From contig NZ_JBNCAN010000007.1 in assembly GCF_049808615.1 (NCBI RefSeq), positions 103,793-167,792 of the forward strand: 64,000 bases of DNA. The letters are read 5' to 3'. Each line of letters starts with the position of its first letter. Position 1 is the first letter of the stretch. The position numbers were made by a program, and so were the translations under genes. Source of the stretch: Modicisalibacter sp049808615 (GTDB lineage Bacteria; Pseudomonadota; Gammaproteobacteria; Pseudomonadales; Halomonadaceae). Shown in pieces: positions 1 to 10,304 of the stretch. A model generated the notes under the pieces. The model saw nothing but the letters and a program-made list of their open reading frames with translations. It was not told where the DNA came from and made no database searches.

Positions 1-605
1 ACGGCGATGGGGTAAATCAAATGCTCCCGGGCGTGAATCTTCTCGACTATCTCTTCCTCGCTATCGCCGGGACGAATCTTCAGCGCGGCCTGTATCACCA
101 CCGGCCCGCCGTCGAGCTCCTCGGTGACGAAGTGCACGCTGGCGCCGTGTTCTTCACCGCCATCCGCCAGAACCCGCTTGTGGGTGTTGAGGCCCTGGTA
201 GGCGGGCAGCAGCGACGGGTGGATATTGAGCAGGCGACCGTAGAAGCGGTTGACGACGATCGGCGAGAGAATGCGCATGAAACCCGCCAGCACGACGAGA
301 TCCGGCTCGTGGCGCTCGATGACCTTGATCAGCGCGCCATCGAAGGCTTCGCGGCTATCGTATTCGTGATGAGGCAATGCCACGGCATCAATCCCCGCGT
401 CCCGGGCGCGTTTCAGGCCGTGTGCATCGACCTTGTTGGAAATCACCGCGACGATCTCGCCGCCCAGCTCGTCGAAGGACTGGGCATCGATCAGCGCCTG
501 CAGATTGCTGCCGTTGCCGGAGATCAGCACCACCACGCGCCGCGCATCGGCTTTTTCGGCCTCGAAATCGTTGAGAGTGTCGCTGGTCGAATGCATATCG
601 CTCAT
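1..605 (-). CDS. purN: phosphoribosylglycinamide formyltransferase (3' end outside window)
   Basis: Transfers a formyl group from 10-formyltetrahydrofolate to GAR in cytoplasmic de novo purine synthesis. The visible 201 codons start at the ATG ending at 605 and read through GNGSNLQALID (nucleotide-binding loop), GFMRIL, and the catalytic-region motif NIHPSLLPAYQG followed by GASVHFV, all typical of PurN. The family is usually about 210 residues, so only the last few codons are missing past the window edge. The start overlaps the purM stop in an ATGA arrangement, indicating a translationally coupled purM-purN operon. The family call is firm. The alternative start is the next in-frame ATG three codons on. 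Confidence 0.95.
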   Translation of the reverse strand, partial: MSDMHSTSDTLNDFEAEKADARRVVVLISGNGSNLQALIDAQSFDELGGEIVAVISNKVDAHGLKRARDAGIDAVALPHHEYDSREAFDGALIKVIERHEPDLVVLAGFMRILSPIVVNRFYGRLLNIHPSLLPAYQGLNTHKRVLADGGEEHGASVHFVTEELDGGPVVIQAALKIRPGDSEEEIVEKIHAREHLIYPIA

Positions 606-1690
606 CCTTCGAGGTTCTCCAGGCGTACCTGCTCTTCCGCATTCTTGCCCGATCCTTCCCGGGAGACGATCTCACCCAGACGAACCACCTGCTCGCCGGC
701 GGCTTCCAGGTGGCGCTGGGCGGCCTCGGCCTGGGCAGCGGGAACCACCACGATCATGCCGATGCCGCAGTTGAGCACCCGGTACATCTCGCGTTCGGCG
801 ATATTGCCCTGGCGTTGCAGCCAGTCGAATACCTTTGGGCGCTGCCAGGCACTCACATCGATACGCGCGGTCAGATGGTCCGGCAGTACCCGGGGCACGT
901 TTTCGAGCAGACCGCCACCGGTGATGTGCGAGAGTGCATGCACCTCGATATCGCTGTCCCGGATCAAGGAAAGCAGCGGCTGGACATAGATGCGGGTCGG
1001 GGCGAGCAGAGCGTCGCCCAAGGATTGGCCGTCCAGATCGGTCTCGAGGTCGGCGCCGCTGACTTCCAGCACCTTGCGAATCAGGGAATAGCCGTTTGAG
1101 TGAGGGCCGGAGGAGGTCAGACCCAGAATCACGTCGCCTTCGGCTACCTTGCTACCGTCCAGAATTTCCGATTTTTCGACCACGCCGACACAGAAGCCTG
1201 CCAAGTCATAGTCGCTACCCGCGTACATGCCCGGCATCTCGGCGGTTTCGCCACCGACCAGGGCGCAACCGGCCTGCACACAGCCCTCACCGATGCCGGC
1301 CACCACGTCCGCGGCGATATCCACATCGAGCTTGCCCGTGGCATAGTAGTCGAGGAATTGCAGCGGCTCGGCGCCGGCGACCACCAGATCGTTGACGCAC
1401 ATGGCGACTAGATCGATGCCGATGGTGTCGTGACGATTCAAGTCCATGGCCAGGCGCAGCTTGGTGCCCACGCCGTCGGTACCGGTGACCAGTACCGGCT
1501 CGCGGTAACCGCTGGGCAGGGCGCAGAGCGCTCCGAATCCGCCGAGTCCGCCCATCACTTCCGGGCGGCTGGTACGCTTGGCGACCCCTTTGATGCGTTC
1601 GACCAGGGCGTTACCGGCGTCGATGTCCACGCCGGCATCCTTGTAGCTCAACGAGGAGGATTGGGGGGTGTCGGAGGCGCTAGAGGTCAT
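602..1690 (-). CDS. purM: phosphoribosylformylglycinamidine cyclo-ligase (AIR synthetase)
   Basis: ATP-dependent ring closure of FGAM to AIR, the fifth step of purine synthesis. The 362-residue length is normal for the family. The nucleotide-binding signature TDGVGTKL is at about residues 71-78, followed by GIDLVAMCVNDLVVAGAEP and GGETAEMPGMY, which are characteristic of PurM. The N-terminal 20 residues are Ser-rich and poorly conserved in type, so the exact start is slightly uncertain, but AGGACC precedes the ATG. It is first in the purM-purN pair and is divergent from the permease gene at 1848. I see no obvious PurR-type palindrome in the 157-bp gap. Confidence 0.96.
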   Translation of the reverse strand: MTSSASDTPQSSSLSYKDAGVDIDAGNALVERIKGVAKRTSRPEVMGGLGGFGALCALPSGYREPVLVTGTDGVGTKLRLAMDLNRHDTIGIDLVAMCVNDLVVAGAEPLQFLDYYATGKLDVDIAADVVAGIGEGCVQAGCALVGGETAEMPGMYAGSDYDLAGFCVGVVEKSEILDGSKVAEGDVILGLTSSGPHSNGYSLIRKVLEVSGADLETDLDGQSLGDALLAPTRIYVQPLLSLIRDSDIEVHALSHITGGGLLENVPRVLPDHLTARIDVSAWQRPKVFDWLQRQGNIAEREMYRVLNCGIGMIVVVPAAQAEAAQRHLEAAGEQVVRLGEIVSREGSGKNAEEQVRLENLEG

Positions 1691-1847
1691 GGCAGGTCCT
1701 GAGATCGATCGCCATCATGAATGGGCCGTCATGAATGGCTTAGGGGCTGGTGAAGATAAGCGCGGGCATTGTAGCATCGCGCCTGCCAGGCTGCATGGGG
1801 GCAGGGGGGCATACCCGTTATTTAGGCACGTTCTTTAGGAAGCCGTA

Positions 1848-2924
1848 ATGTCGCGAGTACACATCTGGCTCTTGCTGGGGCTGGCCGCCATGATCTGGCT
1901 GCTGGTGTTGCTGGAACCGATTCTGATGCCGTTCTTCATCAGCATGATTCTTGCCTATCTGGGCGATCCACTGACGGATCGATTGGAGGCCAAGGGGCTC
2001 TCGCGGCGTTGGTCGGTGAGCGTGGTGTTCCTGGTGCTGACGTTGACGTTGACGCTTGCCGTTCTGGTGCTGGTGCCTTTGCTCGGTCGACAGCTCGGAC
2101 AGCTGATAGAAGCGTTGCCCCGGGTCTTCACCTGGGTACAGATGACCCTTTTACCCTGGGTACAGTCCTTGACCGGTGTGGATTTGTCGACAGATTTCGA
2201 TCAGTTACGTCAGACATTGATGGCCAATTGGCGTGAGACCAGCACCTTTGCTGCCGCTCTATTGGCTCAAGTCTCTCGTTCCGGATTGGCGTTCATGCTC
2301 TGGATTGCGAATCTGGCACTGATTCCCGTCGTCACGTTCTATCTGCTGTTGGATTGGGATCATCTCAAGCGACGCATCCGGGATCTGCTGCCGCGACGTT
2401 ACGAACCGACCATCACGCATCTGGCCGTTCAGTGCGACGAGGTGCTGTCGGCCTTTCTGCGCGGACAACTGCTGGTCATGCTCAGCTTGGGTATCGTCTA
2501 CGCAGTGGGGCTGACCGTGATCGGCATCCAGTTCGGGGTATTGATCGGTCTGATGGCGGGGTTGGCCAGCATCGTGCCTTATCTTGGTGTGATCGTGGGG
2601 TTAGTGGTCGCGGCGGTGGTCGCATTCTTTCAGTATGGCGATGTACTGCACCTGGTCGGTGTCGGGGTGGTGTTCGCCATCGGTCAGATGCTCGAGGGCA
2701 TGGTGCTACAACCTCTGTTGCTCGGCGACAAGATCGGCTTGCATCCGGTCGCGGTCATCTTCGCGGTACTCGCTGGCGGTCAACTCTTCGGCTTTACCGG
2801 TATACTGCTCGCCTTGCCGGTCGCTGCGGTGATCATGGTGCTGTTGAGATACTTGCATGATCGCTATAAAAGCAGCAGCTTGTATGAGAGTCCAGTATCC
2901 CACAACGGCGACGAGGATATCTGA
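1848..2924 (+). CDS. AI-2E family transporter / PerM-like membrane protein
   Basis: A 358-residue integral inner-membrane protein of the PerM/AI-2E exporter family. It has a hydrophobic pair of helices at residues 5-40, a further helix near 60-85, a central soluble stretch, then a dense hydrophobic C-terminal half (about 210-340) with GVLIGLMAGLASIVPYLG and a GLHPVAVIFAVLAGGQLFG segment typical of the family. The substrate is not known for this subgroup. Some relatives export autoinducer-2 and others act as Na+/H+ antiporters, so no substrate is claimed. It overlaps hda by one base (TGATG), a neighbour pair commonly seen in gammaproteobacteria near purM. Confidence 0.88.
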   Translation: MSRVHIWLLLGLAAMIWLLVLLEPILMPFFISMILAYLGDPLTDRLEAKGLSRRWSVSVVFLVLTLTLTLAVLVLVPLLGRQLGQLIEALPRVFTWVQMTLLPWVQSLTGVDLSTDFDQLRQTLMANWRETSTFAAALLAQVSRSGLAFMLWIANLALIPVVTFYLLLDWDHLKRRIRDLLPRRYEPTITHLAVQCDEVLSAFLRGQLLVMLSLGIVYAVGLTVIGIQFGVLIGLMAGLASIVPYLGVIVGLVVAAVVAFFQYGDVLHLVGVGVVFAIGQMLEGMVLQPLLLGDKIGLHPVAVIFAVLAGGQLFGFTGILLALPVAAVIMVLLRYLHDRYKSSSLYESPVSHNGDEDI

Positions 2925-3625
2925 TGGTGAGCGGTCCCACACAGCTTCCCTTGGGTATTGGTTTACGCGACGACGCCACCTTTGCCAATTTTCTACCTCG
3001 GGATAATGAAACTGCCGTAGTCACCTTGCAGCAGCAATCCGAGCCTGGGGGTGAATCCTTCGTCTATTTATGGGGGGGCTCTGGGTCAGGTCGCAGCCAC
3101 CTGCTGCAGGCGGCCTGTCATGCAGCCAGCGCCCAAGATCAACGCGCACTCTATCTTCCCTTGAACGATCTGGGGCACTTTCCTCCACACATGCTAGAGG
3201 ACATCGAGCGGCTCGATCTCGTGGCGATCGATGACATCGATCGAGTAATCGGGCGCGAGCGCTGGGAAGAGGCGCTGTTTCACGGCTTCAACCGTCTGCG
3301 GGATGCCAACAAGCGCCTGGTGATCGGAGCATCCGTCGCCCCGCGTCAACTGAACGTGGCGCTTGCGGACCTCGCCTCGCGGTTGAGTTGGGGCATGACT
3401 TTTCACTTACAGCGTCTCGATGACCAGGGGCGTTTCGAGGCATTGCAATTGCGCGCTCTTGGTCGGGGAATGCAGCTTTCCGACGAAGTCACGCGCTACA
3501 TCCTGCATCGTGGCCCGCGCCGTCTGGATGAACTTTTCGAACTGCTCGAGCGGCTCGATCGGATTTCGCTTTCCGCACAGCGTAAAGTGACGATTCCCTT
3601 CGTCAAGCAGACGCTGGGATGGTAG
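2924..3625 (+). CDS. hda: DnaA regulatory inactivator Hda
   Basis: AAA+ protein that, with the DNA-loaded sliding clamp, stimulates hydrolysis of DnaA-bound ATP to prevent re-initiation. The 233-residue protein carries a clamp-binding-like N-terminal element QLPLGIGL (residues 7-14) and the Hda-type P-loop GGSGSGRS (51-58), with Arg where DnaA has Lys. It also has VAIDDIDRV as Walker B. The C-terminal third resembles the AAA+ lid of DnaA without the DNA-binding domain IV, which separates it from dnaA itself. Its start codon overlaps the permease stop, so translation is probably coupled. It converges on yjbQ with only three bases between stops. Confidence 0.93.
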   Translation: MVSGPTQLPLGIGLRDDATFANFLPRDNETAVVTLQQQSEPGGESFVYLWGGSGSGRSHLLQAACHAASAQDQRALYLPLNDLGHFPPHMLEDIERLDLVAIDDIDRVIGRERWEEALFHGFNRLRDANKRLVIGASVAPRQLNVALADLASRLSWGMTFHLQRLDDQGRFEALQLRALGRGMQLSDEVTRYILHRGPRRLDELFELLERLDRISLSAQRKVTIPFVKQTLGW

Positions 3626-3628
3626 CCC

Positions 3629-4048
3629 TCACTCGCCGTTCAGTGTGGCGAGAATCTGCCGATTTCCGCCCTGATCGCGATGTTCTCCCAGCCAGATGCC
3701 TTGCCAGGTACCCAAGGCCAGGCGGCCATTGCTGACGGCGATGGTCAATTGTGTTCCGAACAGGCTGGCGGCGATATGGGCCGGCATGTCATCGGGCCCT
3801 TCCGACGTATGGCGAAAATAGGGCAGATCACCCGGTACCCGATCCCGCAGGAAGGCATCCATGTCGTGGCGAACGTCGGGATCGGCGTTTTCGTTCAAGC
3901 TTAGTGATGCCGAGGTATGCAGCAGTTGCAGATGCAGCAGGCCGATATCCAGCTCCGCCAATTGTGGCAGAGCGTTATCGATCTCTTGAGTGATCAAGTG
4001 AAAGCCTCGTTCCCGAGGCTTTATAGAAATCTGCTGTTGAGTCCACAT
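3629..4048 (-). CDS. yjbQ: YjbQ family protein (UPF0047)
   Basis: A 139-residue member of the YjbQ/UPF0047 family, a small trimeric cytosolic fold of about this length. Recognisable stretches are ITQEIDNALPQL near the N terminus, HTSASLSLNENADPDV (about 48-63), and the C-terminal GTWQGIWLGEHRD. Some members have weak thiamine-phosphate synthase activity, but the physiological role remains unsettled, so no reaction is asserted. The start ATG is followed by WTQQQISIK as in close relatives. It is convergent with hda and lies just downstream of the lipoprotein gene on the same strand. Confidence 0.9.
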   Translation of the reverse strand: MWTQQQISIKPRERGFHLITQEIDNALPQLAELDIGLLHLQLLHTSASLSLNENADPDVRHDMDAFLRDRVPGDLPYFRHTSEGPDDMPAHIAASLFGTQLTIAVSNGRLALGTWQGIWLGEHRDQGGNRQILATLNGE

Positions 4049-4089
4049 GGTGCGCGCTCCCCCAGTGTGTCCGTTCTATTTGGAAAGCT

Positions 4090-4608
4090 CTATCTGGAAA
4101 GCTCAATTGTCGCGTTTTCACCCTTGCCGAGACGGACCTGATTGATGATGACCCGGCGTGTGTCATCCGATTGACCGACCCGTCCGGCGACATAAAAGAC
4201 CCCGGCGGGTAGACCGGTAATCTTGAAATAGCCCTTGTCATCGGTCTTGGCATAGTGGGTATAGGCCTGCGCGCGCGGGTCCGCGGGTTCGATATAGCCG
4301 CCGGCCAGGGCGACTTCCGCCGCCTCGGCGGAATAGCTGGTCGCCGGGGCGGCTGATACCGTCTCACCGGCACCATAAACGATGCCGCTCGAAGTGCGAA
4401 CGAACAGCTGCCCCGAAATCGAGGCCGTGCCGTTTTTATCCAGCTTGGCATACTCCTGCTCGGGAAAGGCGACCTTGCGCTCGACCCGCTCGGGAGGCGG
4501 CTCCGTACGATCCTCGATTTCCGGCGGTCCGGTATCCGGCCCTCGACCGACGAACTGACACCCCACCAGCAACAGCCCCATCAACCCGATGGCGATCCAT
4601 CTGCCCAT
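4090..4608 (-). CDS. small lipoprotein with a carboxypeptidase-regulatory-like beta domain
   Basis: A 172-residue predicted lipoprotein. The chosen start (ATG ending at 4608) follows a good GGGAG ribosome site and gives a signal peptide MGRWIAIGLMGLLLVGC with Cys17 as the lipid-attachment residue. A longer open frame upstream has no such support. A Pro/Glu-rich linker follows, then a beta-rich C-terminal domain (about 60-172) containing TDDKGYFKITGLPAGVFYVAGRVG, the kind of motif seen in carboxypeptidase-regulatory-like folds. No enzyme residues are evident. It is probably a periplasm-facing structural or binding lipoprotein of unknown function, divergent from fumC. Confidence 0.75.
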   Translation of the reverse strand: MGRWIAIGLMGLLLVGCQFVGRGPDTGPPEIEDRTEPPPERVERKVAFPEQEYAKLDKNGTASISGQLFVRTSSGIVYGAGETVSAAPATSYSAEAAEVALAGGYIEPADPRAQAYTHYAKTDDKGYFKITGLPAGVFYVAGRVGQSDDTRRVIINQVRLGKGENATIELSR

Positions 4609-4787
4609 ATCGTTCTCCCTCGTATCAATTTGCGATCGGATGTCGAGTCCAGTCCAGCGCGGCCCAATCACACCACCAACGTCGTCCTGCAATCAAGGAT
4701 AGTCAATGTCATCCTTGAAAATATGGCAATCCGGCGCAAGGCTCTAGTAATGGATGCATCGCTTTTCACTCGACAGGAGGACGTCAC

Positions 4788-6167
<1,380 letters not shown>

Positions 6168-6198
6168 TCGACCGGGCTAGGTGGTGGTGCAGCCTGGC

Positions 6199-7272
6199 TC
6201 AGGCTTCGCCATCGCCCTTGTTGCTTGCCTCCTCGATGGTCTCCTGGGCGTCGCGCCGGTCGTCTTCGTCGGCCACCGGTGGTTCGTTCTCGTCCGCCTG
6301 AGCGGGTTGGTAGCTTAACGTGGCTAGAATCGGGAAATGATCGGAGCCAAAGCCATCCAGGCGCTTCATGTCGACCAGCAGAAAATGATCGCTGATGAAG
6401 ATGTGATCCAGCGGCCAGCGCAGAAAGGGATACTTGGCGTGAAAGGTGCTGAACATGCCTCGGCCGCGACGCGGGTCGAGCATGTGGCTGACACGACAGA
6501 AGCGGCGTGTGGTCCCGGACCAGGCGACGTCGTTGAGATCTCCGGCGACCAGGGTCGGCTGATGTGCGGATTGCTTGATACCCTTGCCAACCAGGAGCAG
6601 TTCGCCATCGCGCCAAAGTGATACGTCGCTCTCGCTAGGCGCCGGGGGGCGTGGATGCACCGCGTGCAGGCGTATGCGCGTCCCGCAGGGCATGGGTAAC
6701 CAGGTATGGATCGAGGGAATGTCGCTTTGAATCAGCCATTTGACCTCGGTGTCCTCGAGTGGAATGCGCGAGAACATATGCATGCCGTACAGATTGTCCA
6801 GAGGGATCTTGACGCTGTAGGGCCATTCTTGATGCAGGGAGTGTTCGAGTTGTACGCCCCACCAGGCATCGGATTCCAGGGTCAGCACCACGTCGGGCTG
6901 ATGTTCGTGGATCTGGCGAAGAAGCCCTTGGGCATTGCGATTGGGAGTGAGCACGTTGGAAACCAGCAAGGTGACGTTTCGTCGCTCACTGTCCTGTCCG
7001 ATACGCTTGACCTGTGTCGGCCACAGCGGTGTCCAAGGCAGGATATAACCTCCCTGAATGAGTGCGACCAATCCACAGGCCGTCACCGACAGCCAGCGCC
7101 ATTCGGCGTCGCCCCAGAGGCCTTGGACGATACCGACGGCAATGGCCAGACACGCCAATTGCAGACGTGGAAAATCCAGGCTGCGCACGGTCCAATGGTG
7201 CAAGGGTAGGAAAGGGAGCAGAGTCGCGATCAGCAGGGTAGCTGCCGCGATTCCCAGTATGATGTCGAGCAT
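6199..7272 (-). CDS. membrane-anchored endonuclease/exonuclease/phosphatase-fold protein
   Basis: A 357-residue protein starting at the ATG ending at 7272, which follows AGGAGAACTCA. Three hydrophobic helices occupy residues 1-85, after which an EEP (DNase I-like) domain begins with LLVSNVLTPNRN. It continues through ALTLESDAWW-type and AGDLNDVAWS motifs to LDHIF and GSDHFPILATL. The paired Asp/Asn and Asp-His residues are those used for metal-dependent phosphoester hydrolysis in the superfamily, so an active phosphodiesterase or phosphatase is plausible. The substrate cannot be told from sequence. The acidic, low-complexity tail of about 30 residues is not conserved in kind. Confidence 0.82.
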   Translation of the reverse strand: MLDIILGIAAATLLIATLLPFLPLHHWTVRSLDFPRLQLACLAIAVGIVQGLWGDAEWRWLSVTACGLVALIQGGYILPWTPLWPTQVKRIGQDSERRNVTLLVSNVLTPNRNAQGLLRQIHEHQPDVVLTLESDAWWGVQLEHSLHQEWPYSVKIPLDNLYGMHMFSRIPLEDTEVKWLIQSDIPSIHTWLPMPCGTRIRLHAVHPRPPAPSESDVSLWRDGELLLVGKGIKQSAHQPTLVAGDLNDVAWSGTTRRFCRVSHMLDPRRGRGMFSTFHAKYPFLRWPLDHIFISDHFLLVDMKRLDGFGSDHFPILATLSYQPAQADENEPPVADEDDRRDAQETIEEASNKGDGEA

Positions 7273-7396
7273 TGAGTTCTCCTGACAAGGCGAGTTTCCC
7301 CTCGCACGCAAATTGTTATTGCTTGCTTGCTCGACATGGTGCCATTCAAGGGGGTGCGAATCATCACAAACCTTTGGCCTTGCCAGAACCGCTCTC

Positions 7397-8911
7397 TTAC
7401 GCTATCTGCGGGTATACCCTGTTTGCCATGTAGTCCTTCAGGCGTTGGCGCTGAGCGTCATCCAGCCGTAATCCGAGCTTGGTGCGTCGCCATAGAATGT
7501 CGTCCGCCTCGTGGGCCCATTCGTTTTCGATAAGATAATCCACTTCGCGCCGCGTCAAACCGCCACCGAACGCTTCACCGAGATCTTCATTCCTGCGACA
7601 ACCTTCGACAAACTCGAGACACAAGCTACCGTAACTCGAGGCAAAGCGTCGTGCGCGCTTCTCGCCCAGGTAGGGATAATCGCGTAACAAGCGCCGAGTA
7701 AAGTCTGCTTGAGTATCGATATCTCCTCCCGGTAGCAGTGCGCGCGCCGTCCAGGGGTTACCCATGGCCGGTAGCATGGGGCTGAGTTCTTCCAGAACCG
7801 CCTCGGCCAGCTTGCGATACGTTGTGATCTTGCCACCGAACACTGACAACAGCGGTGCGCCCTGACGGTCCAGGTCCAGGGTGTAATCCCGGGTCATCGC
7901 CGAAGGTTCGGCGGATTCGTCATCGCACAGGGGGCGTACGCCGGAGAAGCGGGTCACCACGTCGCTGCTGTGGAGCTGAATCTTGAAATGCGCATTGACC
8001 ACGTCGAGGATATAGGCGATCTCATCATCGCTTGCCTTGACTGCCGAGGGATCGCCCGTGTAGCGCACGTCGGTGGTGCCGAGCAGGCTGAAATCGTTTT
8101 CATAGGGCAATACGAAAACGATGCGACCATCCTTGTTCTGGAGGATGTAGGCGCGTTCATCGGTATTGATGCGTGGCACGACGACATGACTGCCTTGAAT
8201 CATGCGAATGCCGTAACGGGATGGGCGCTGAACCTGATCGCGAATGAAGCTTTCCACCCAGGGACCAGCGGCGTTGACCAGCGTTCGTGCCCGGCGCTCG
8301 AAGCGTTCGCCGCTGACCGTATCCTCAAGCGTCAAACGCCATTGGCCCTGCTCGTCTTTCGCCCCGATACAGCGGGTTCGCACCAGAATCTCGGCGCCCT
8401 TTTCCCGGGCTTGCATGGCATTCAAGACCACCAGTCGCGCATCGTCGACCCAGCAGTCCGAATATTCGAAGCCGCGTTTGATTTCCGGTACCAGCGGACT
8501 GGTGTCGTCGAAGCGTAGACCGCTGGAGCCGGCCAGGCTGTCGCGCTTGCCCAGGTGATCGTAAAGGAACAGCCCCGCGCGAATCATCCAGGCGGGGCGC
8601 AGGTGAGGCTGATGGGGAAGGATGAAGCGCAGCGGCCAGACGATATGTGGTGCTTTTTTCAGCAGCACCTCCCGTTCACGTAGTGCTTCACGCACCAGGC
8701 GGAACTCGTAATGCTCCAGGTAGCGCAACCCACCGTGGATCAGTTTGCTACTGGCGGAGGAGGTGGCTTGGGCCAGATCGGCTTGTTCACACAGGCCGAC
8801 ATTCAAGCCGCGCCCGGCAGCATCATTGGCGATACCGGTCCCGTTGATGCCACCACCGACGACGAAAAGGTCGAGTAGCGCGTCCTGCTGTTCATGTTGT
8901 ACTCCGGCCAT
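7397..8911 (-). CDS. glpD: aerobic glycerol-3-phosphate dehydrogenase
   Basis: Membrane-associated FAD enzyme oxidising glycerol-3-phosphate to dihydroxyacetone phosphate and feeding electrons to quinone. The N terminus has the dinucleotide fold LFVVGGGINGTGIANDAAGRG, followed by SSASSKLIHGGLRYLE, and the C-terminal alpha-helical DAO domain is complete. The ATG ending at 8911 is preferred because GGAG lies six bases upstream and the length (504) fits the family. An ATG ending at 8938 and a TTG ending at 8962 are in-frame alternatives. It lies downstream of glpR on the same strand, and the 185-bp gap contains GlpR-type operator sequence, indicating repression relieved by glycerol-3-phosphate. 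Confidence 0.95.
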   Translation of the reverse strand: MAGVQHEQQDALLDLFVVGGGINGTGIANDAAGRGLNVGLCEQADLAQATSSASSKLIHGGLRYLEHYEFRLVREALREREVLLKKAPHIVWPLRFILPHQPHLRPAWMIRAGLFLYDHLGKRDSLAGSSGLRFDDTSPLVPEIKRGFEYSDCWVDDARLVVLNAMQAREKGAEILVRTRCIGAKDEQGQWRLTLEDTVSGERFERRARTLVNAAGPWVESFIRDQVQRPSRYGIRMIQGSHVVVPRINTDERAYILQNKDGRIVFVLPYENDFSLLGTTDVRYTGDPSAVKASDDEIAYILDVVNAHFKIQLHSSDVVTRFSGVRPLCDDESAEPSAMTRDYTLDLDRQGAPLLSVFGGKITTYRKLAEAVLEELSPMLPAMGNPWTARALLPGGDIDTQADFTRRLLRDYPYLGEKRARRFASSYGSLCLEFVEGCRRNEDLGEAFGGGLTRREVDYLIENEWAHEADDILWRRTKLGLRLDDAQRQRLKDYMANRVYPQIA

Positions 8912-8969
8912 GATCCGCTCCGCGTGAATGTCGCCCATGCTCGCAGGGCGAGTCGACGACAATTCGAGT

Positions 8970-8989
8970 TATGTTCGTTATCGAAAGTA
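8970..8989. promoter_or_regulatory. GlpR-type operator upstream of glpD
   Basis: TATGTTCGTTATCGAAAGTA matches the enterobacterial GlpR consensus WATGTTCGWTAWCGAACATW at 18 of 20 positions, as I recall that consensus. It lies between glpR and glpD, where repression of glpD is expected. A second right half-site, AACGAACAT, follows at 9001-9009. Confidence 0.75.
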
Positions 8990-9096
8990 ATTAAATATTA
9001 AACGAACATCAAGCGCAAAGATGTGCTTTCGCATGAACTGCCTGATTAGACAATGCGTTACGGATGATTTGAACTATGACGTAAGTGCGAAGGGCT

Positions 9097-9873
9097 CTAA
9101 AGTGAAGGTGCGTTCTCGGCGATATACAAAGCGACATCGTTCGCCTCGATCAGATGCAGGATGCTGTCCGGAGGTTGACGATCCGTGAACAGCGCATCGA
9201 TCTGTGCGATGTTGCCCTGGCGGACCACCGCATTGCGGCGGAACTTGGAATTGTCCGCCAGCAGAAAGACCTGGCGGGAATTGGCGATGATGGCTTGAGC
9301 GACACGTACCTCCTGATAGTCGAACTCGAGCAGCGAGCCATCTTCATCGATGCCGCTGATACCGATGATGCCGTAATCCACCTTGAACTGATGGATGAAG
9401 TCGATAGTCGCCTCGCCAATGATGCCCCCGTCCCTGGAACGCACCTGCCCCCCGGCAACGATGACATTGAAATCTTCCTTGTGCTGAAGAATGGCCGCCA
9501 CATTCAAGTTGTTGGTGATGACCTCAAGACCTTGATGGTTGCGCAGCGCCTCGGCAACCACTTCATTGGTGGTGCCGATGTTGATGAATAGTGACGAGTG
9601 GTCGGGAATACGAGAGGCTACGAGCTGAGCGATGCGCTGCTTGGCCTCGAGATTGAGTGTCTTACGAGTTTGATAGGCGGTGTTGACGGTGCTCGATTCC
9701 AGCCCGGCACCGCCATGAACGCGCCGCAGATAGCCCTCGGCGGCGAGCAGGTTGAGATCCCGGCGAATGGTCTGAGGGGTGACATCAAAATCCTGAACCA
9801 ACTGTTCGATCGAGGCATAGCCCTGGCGTTTGAGTAGCGTGAGGATGGCATCGTGACGTCTATGTTGATTCAT
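9097..9873 (-). CDS. glpR: DeoR-family glycerol-3-phosphate regulon repressor
   Basis: A 258-residue DeoR-family regulator. The N-terminal winged helix-turn-helix (HDAILTLLKRQGYASIEQLVQDF, then TPQTIRRDLNLLAAEGYLRRVHGGAG) occupies residues 5-60. The rest is a phosphosugar-sensing domain with IGTTNEVVAEAL and VVRQGNIAQIDALFTD. The start ending at 9873 is favoured over a GTG/ATG seven codons upstream because a GGAT-type ribosome site sits before it. Its neighbour glpD and the GlpR-like operator between them make glpR the natural assignment. By analogy it binds glycerol-3-phosphate and lets go of DNA. Confidence 0.9.
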   Translation of the reverse strand: MNQHRRHDAILTLLKRQGYASIEQLVQDFDVTPQTIRRDLNLLAAEGYLRRVHGGAGLESSTVNTAYQTRKTLNLEAKQRIAQLVASRIPDHSSLFINIGTTNEVVAEALRNHQGLEVITNNLNVAAILQHKEDFNVIVAGGQVRSRDGGIIGEATIDFIHQFKVDYGIIGISGIDEDGSLLEFDYQEVRVAQAIIANSRQVFLLADNSKFRRNAVVRQGNIAQIDALFTDRQPPDSILHLIEANDVALYIAENAPSL

Positions 9874-10047
9874 CGTATATCCGCGGTGCTGCAAGCGTTT
9901 CTGCCAATCTCAGTGAAAGTTGGCGCCAAGGCGTCATTTTAGCAGGACGCGCCGACAGGGTGGTGCGCTTCCCAATTTTTTACTTTCTGCTTCCCGAGTC
10001 TGGATACGAAAACGAGATTCGCTGTCCGGTTTGTAGAGAATTCGATC

Positions 10048-10075
10048 TTGCATTCAACAGCGCCATGCGTAGAAT
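10048..10075 (+). promoter_or_regulatory. sigma-70 promoter for the tRNA-Val pair
   Basis: TTGCAT and TAGAAT are separated by 16 bases and end 38 bases before the first tRNA, the expected position for a tRNA promoter. Confidence 0.6.
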
Positions 10076-10113
10076 ACGCATCCGTTGCCGCGCAGCTTCA
10101 CACACAATTCGAT

Positions 10114-10190
10114 AGGACCGTAGCTCAGTTGGTTAGAGCGCCACGTTGACATCGTGGAGGTCAGCGGTTCGAATCCGCTCGGTCCTACCA
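10114..10190 (+). tRNA. tRNA-Val (GAC)
   Basis: A 77-base cloverleaf folds with acceptor AGGACCG pairing CGGTCCT, a D arm GCTC..GAGC and an anticodon stem CCACG/CGTGG around loop TTGACAT. The anticodon is GAC (reads GUC/GUU valine codons). The T arm is AGCGG/CCGCT with TTCGAAT, and the CCA end is encoded. Confidence 0.96.
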
Positions 10191-10220
10191 GTTCCGCGAA
10201 TGTGCAGAGCTTGTACTTGC

Positions 10221-10297
10221 AGGACCATAGCTCAGTTGGTTAGAGCGCCACGTTGACATCGTGGAGGTCAGCGGTTCAAATCCGCTTGGTCCTACCA
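10221..10297 (+). tRNA. tRNA-Val (GAC), second copy
   Basis: Nearly identical to the copy 30 bases upstream. It differs by a compensated change in the last acceptor pair (G-C to A-T) and by TTCGAAT to TTCAAAT in the T loop. The anticodon is GAC and CCA is encoded. The pair is probably one transcript. Confidence 0.96.
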
Positions 10298-10304
10298 GAT
10301 TCAG

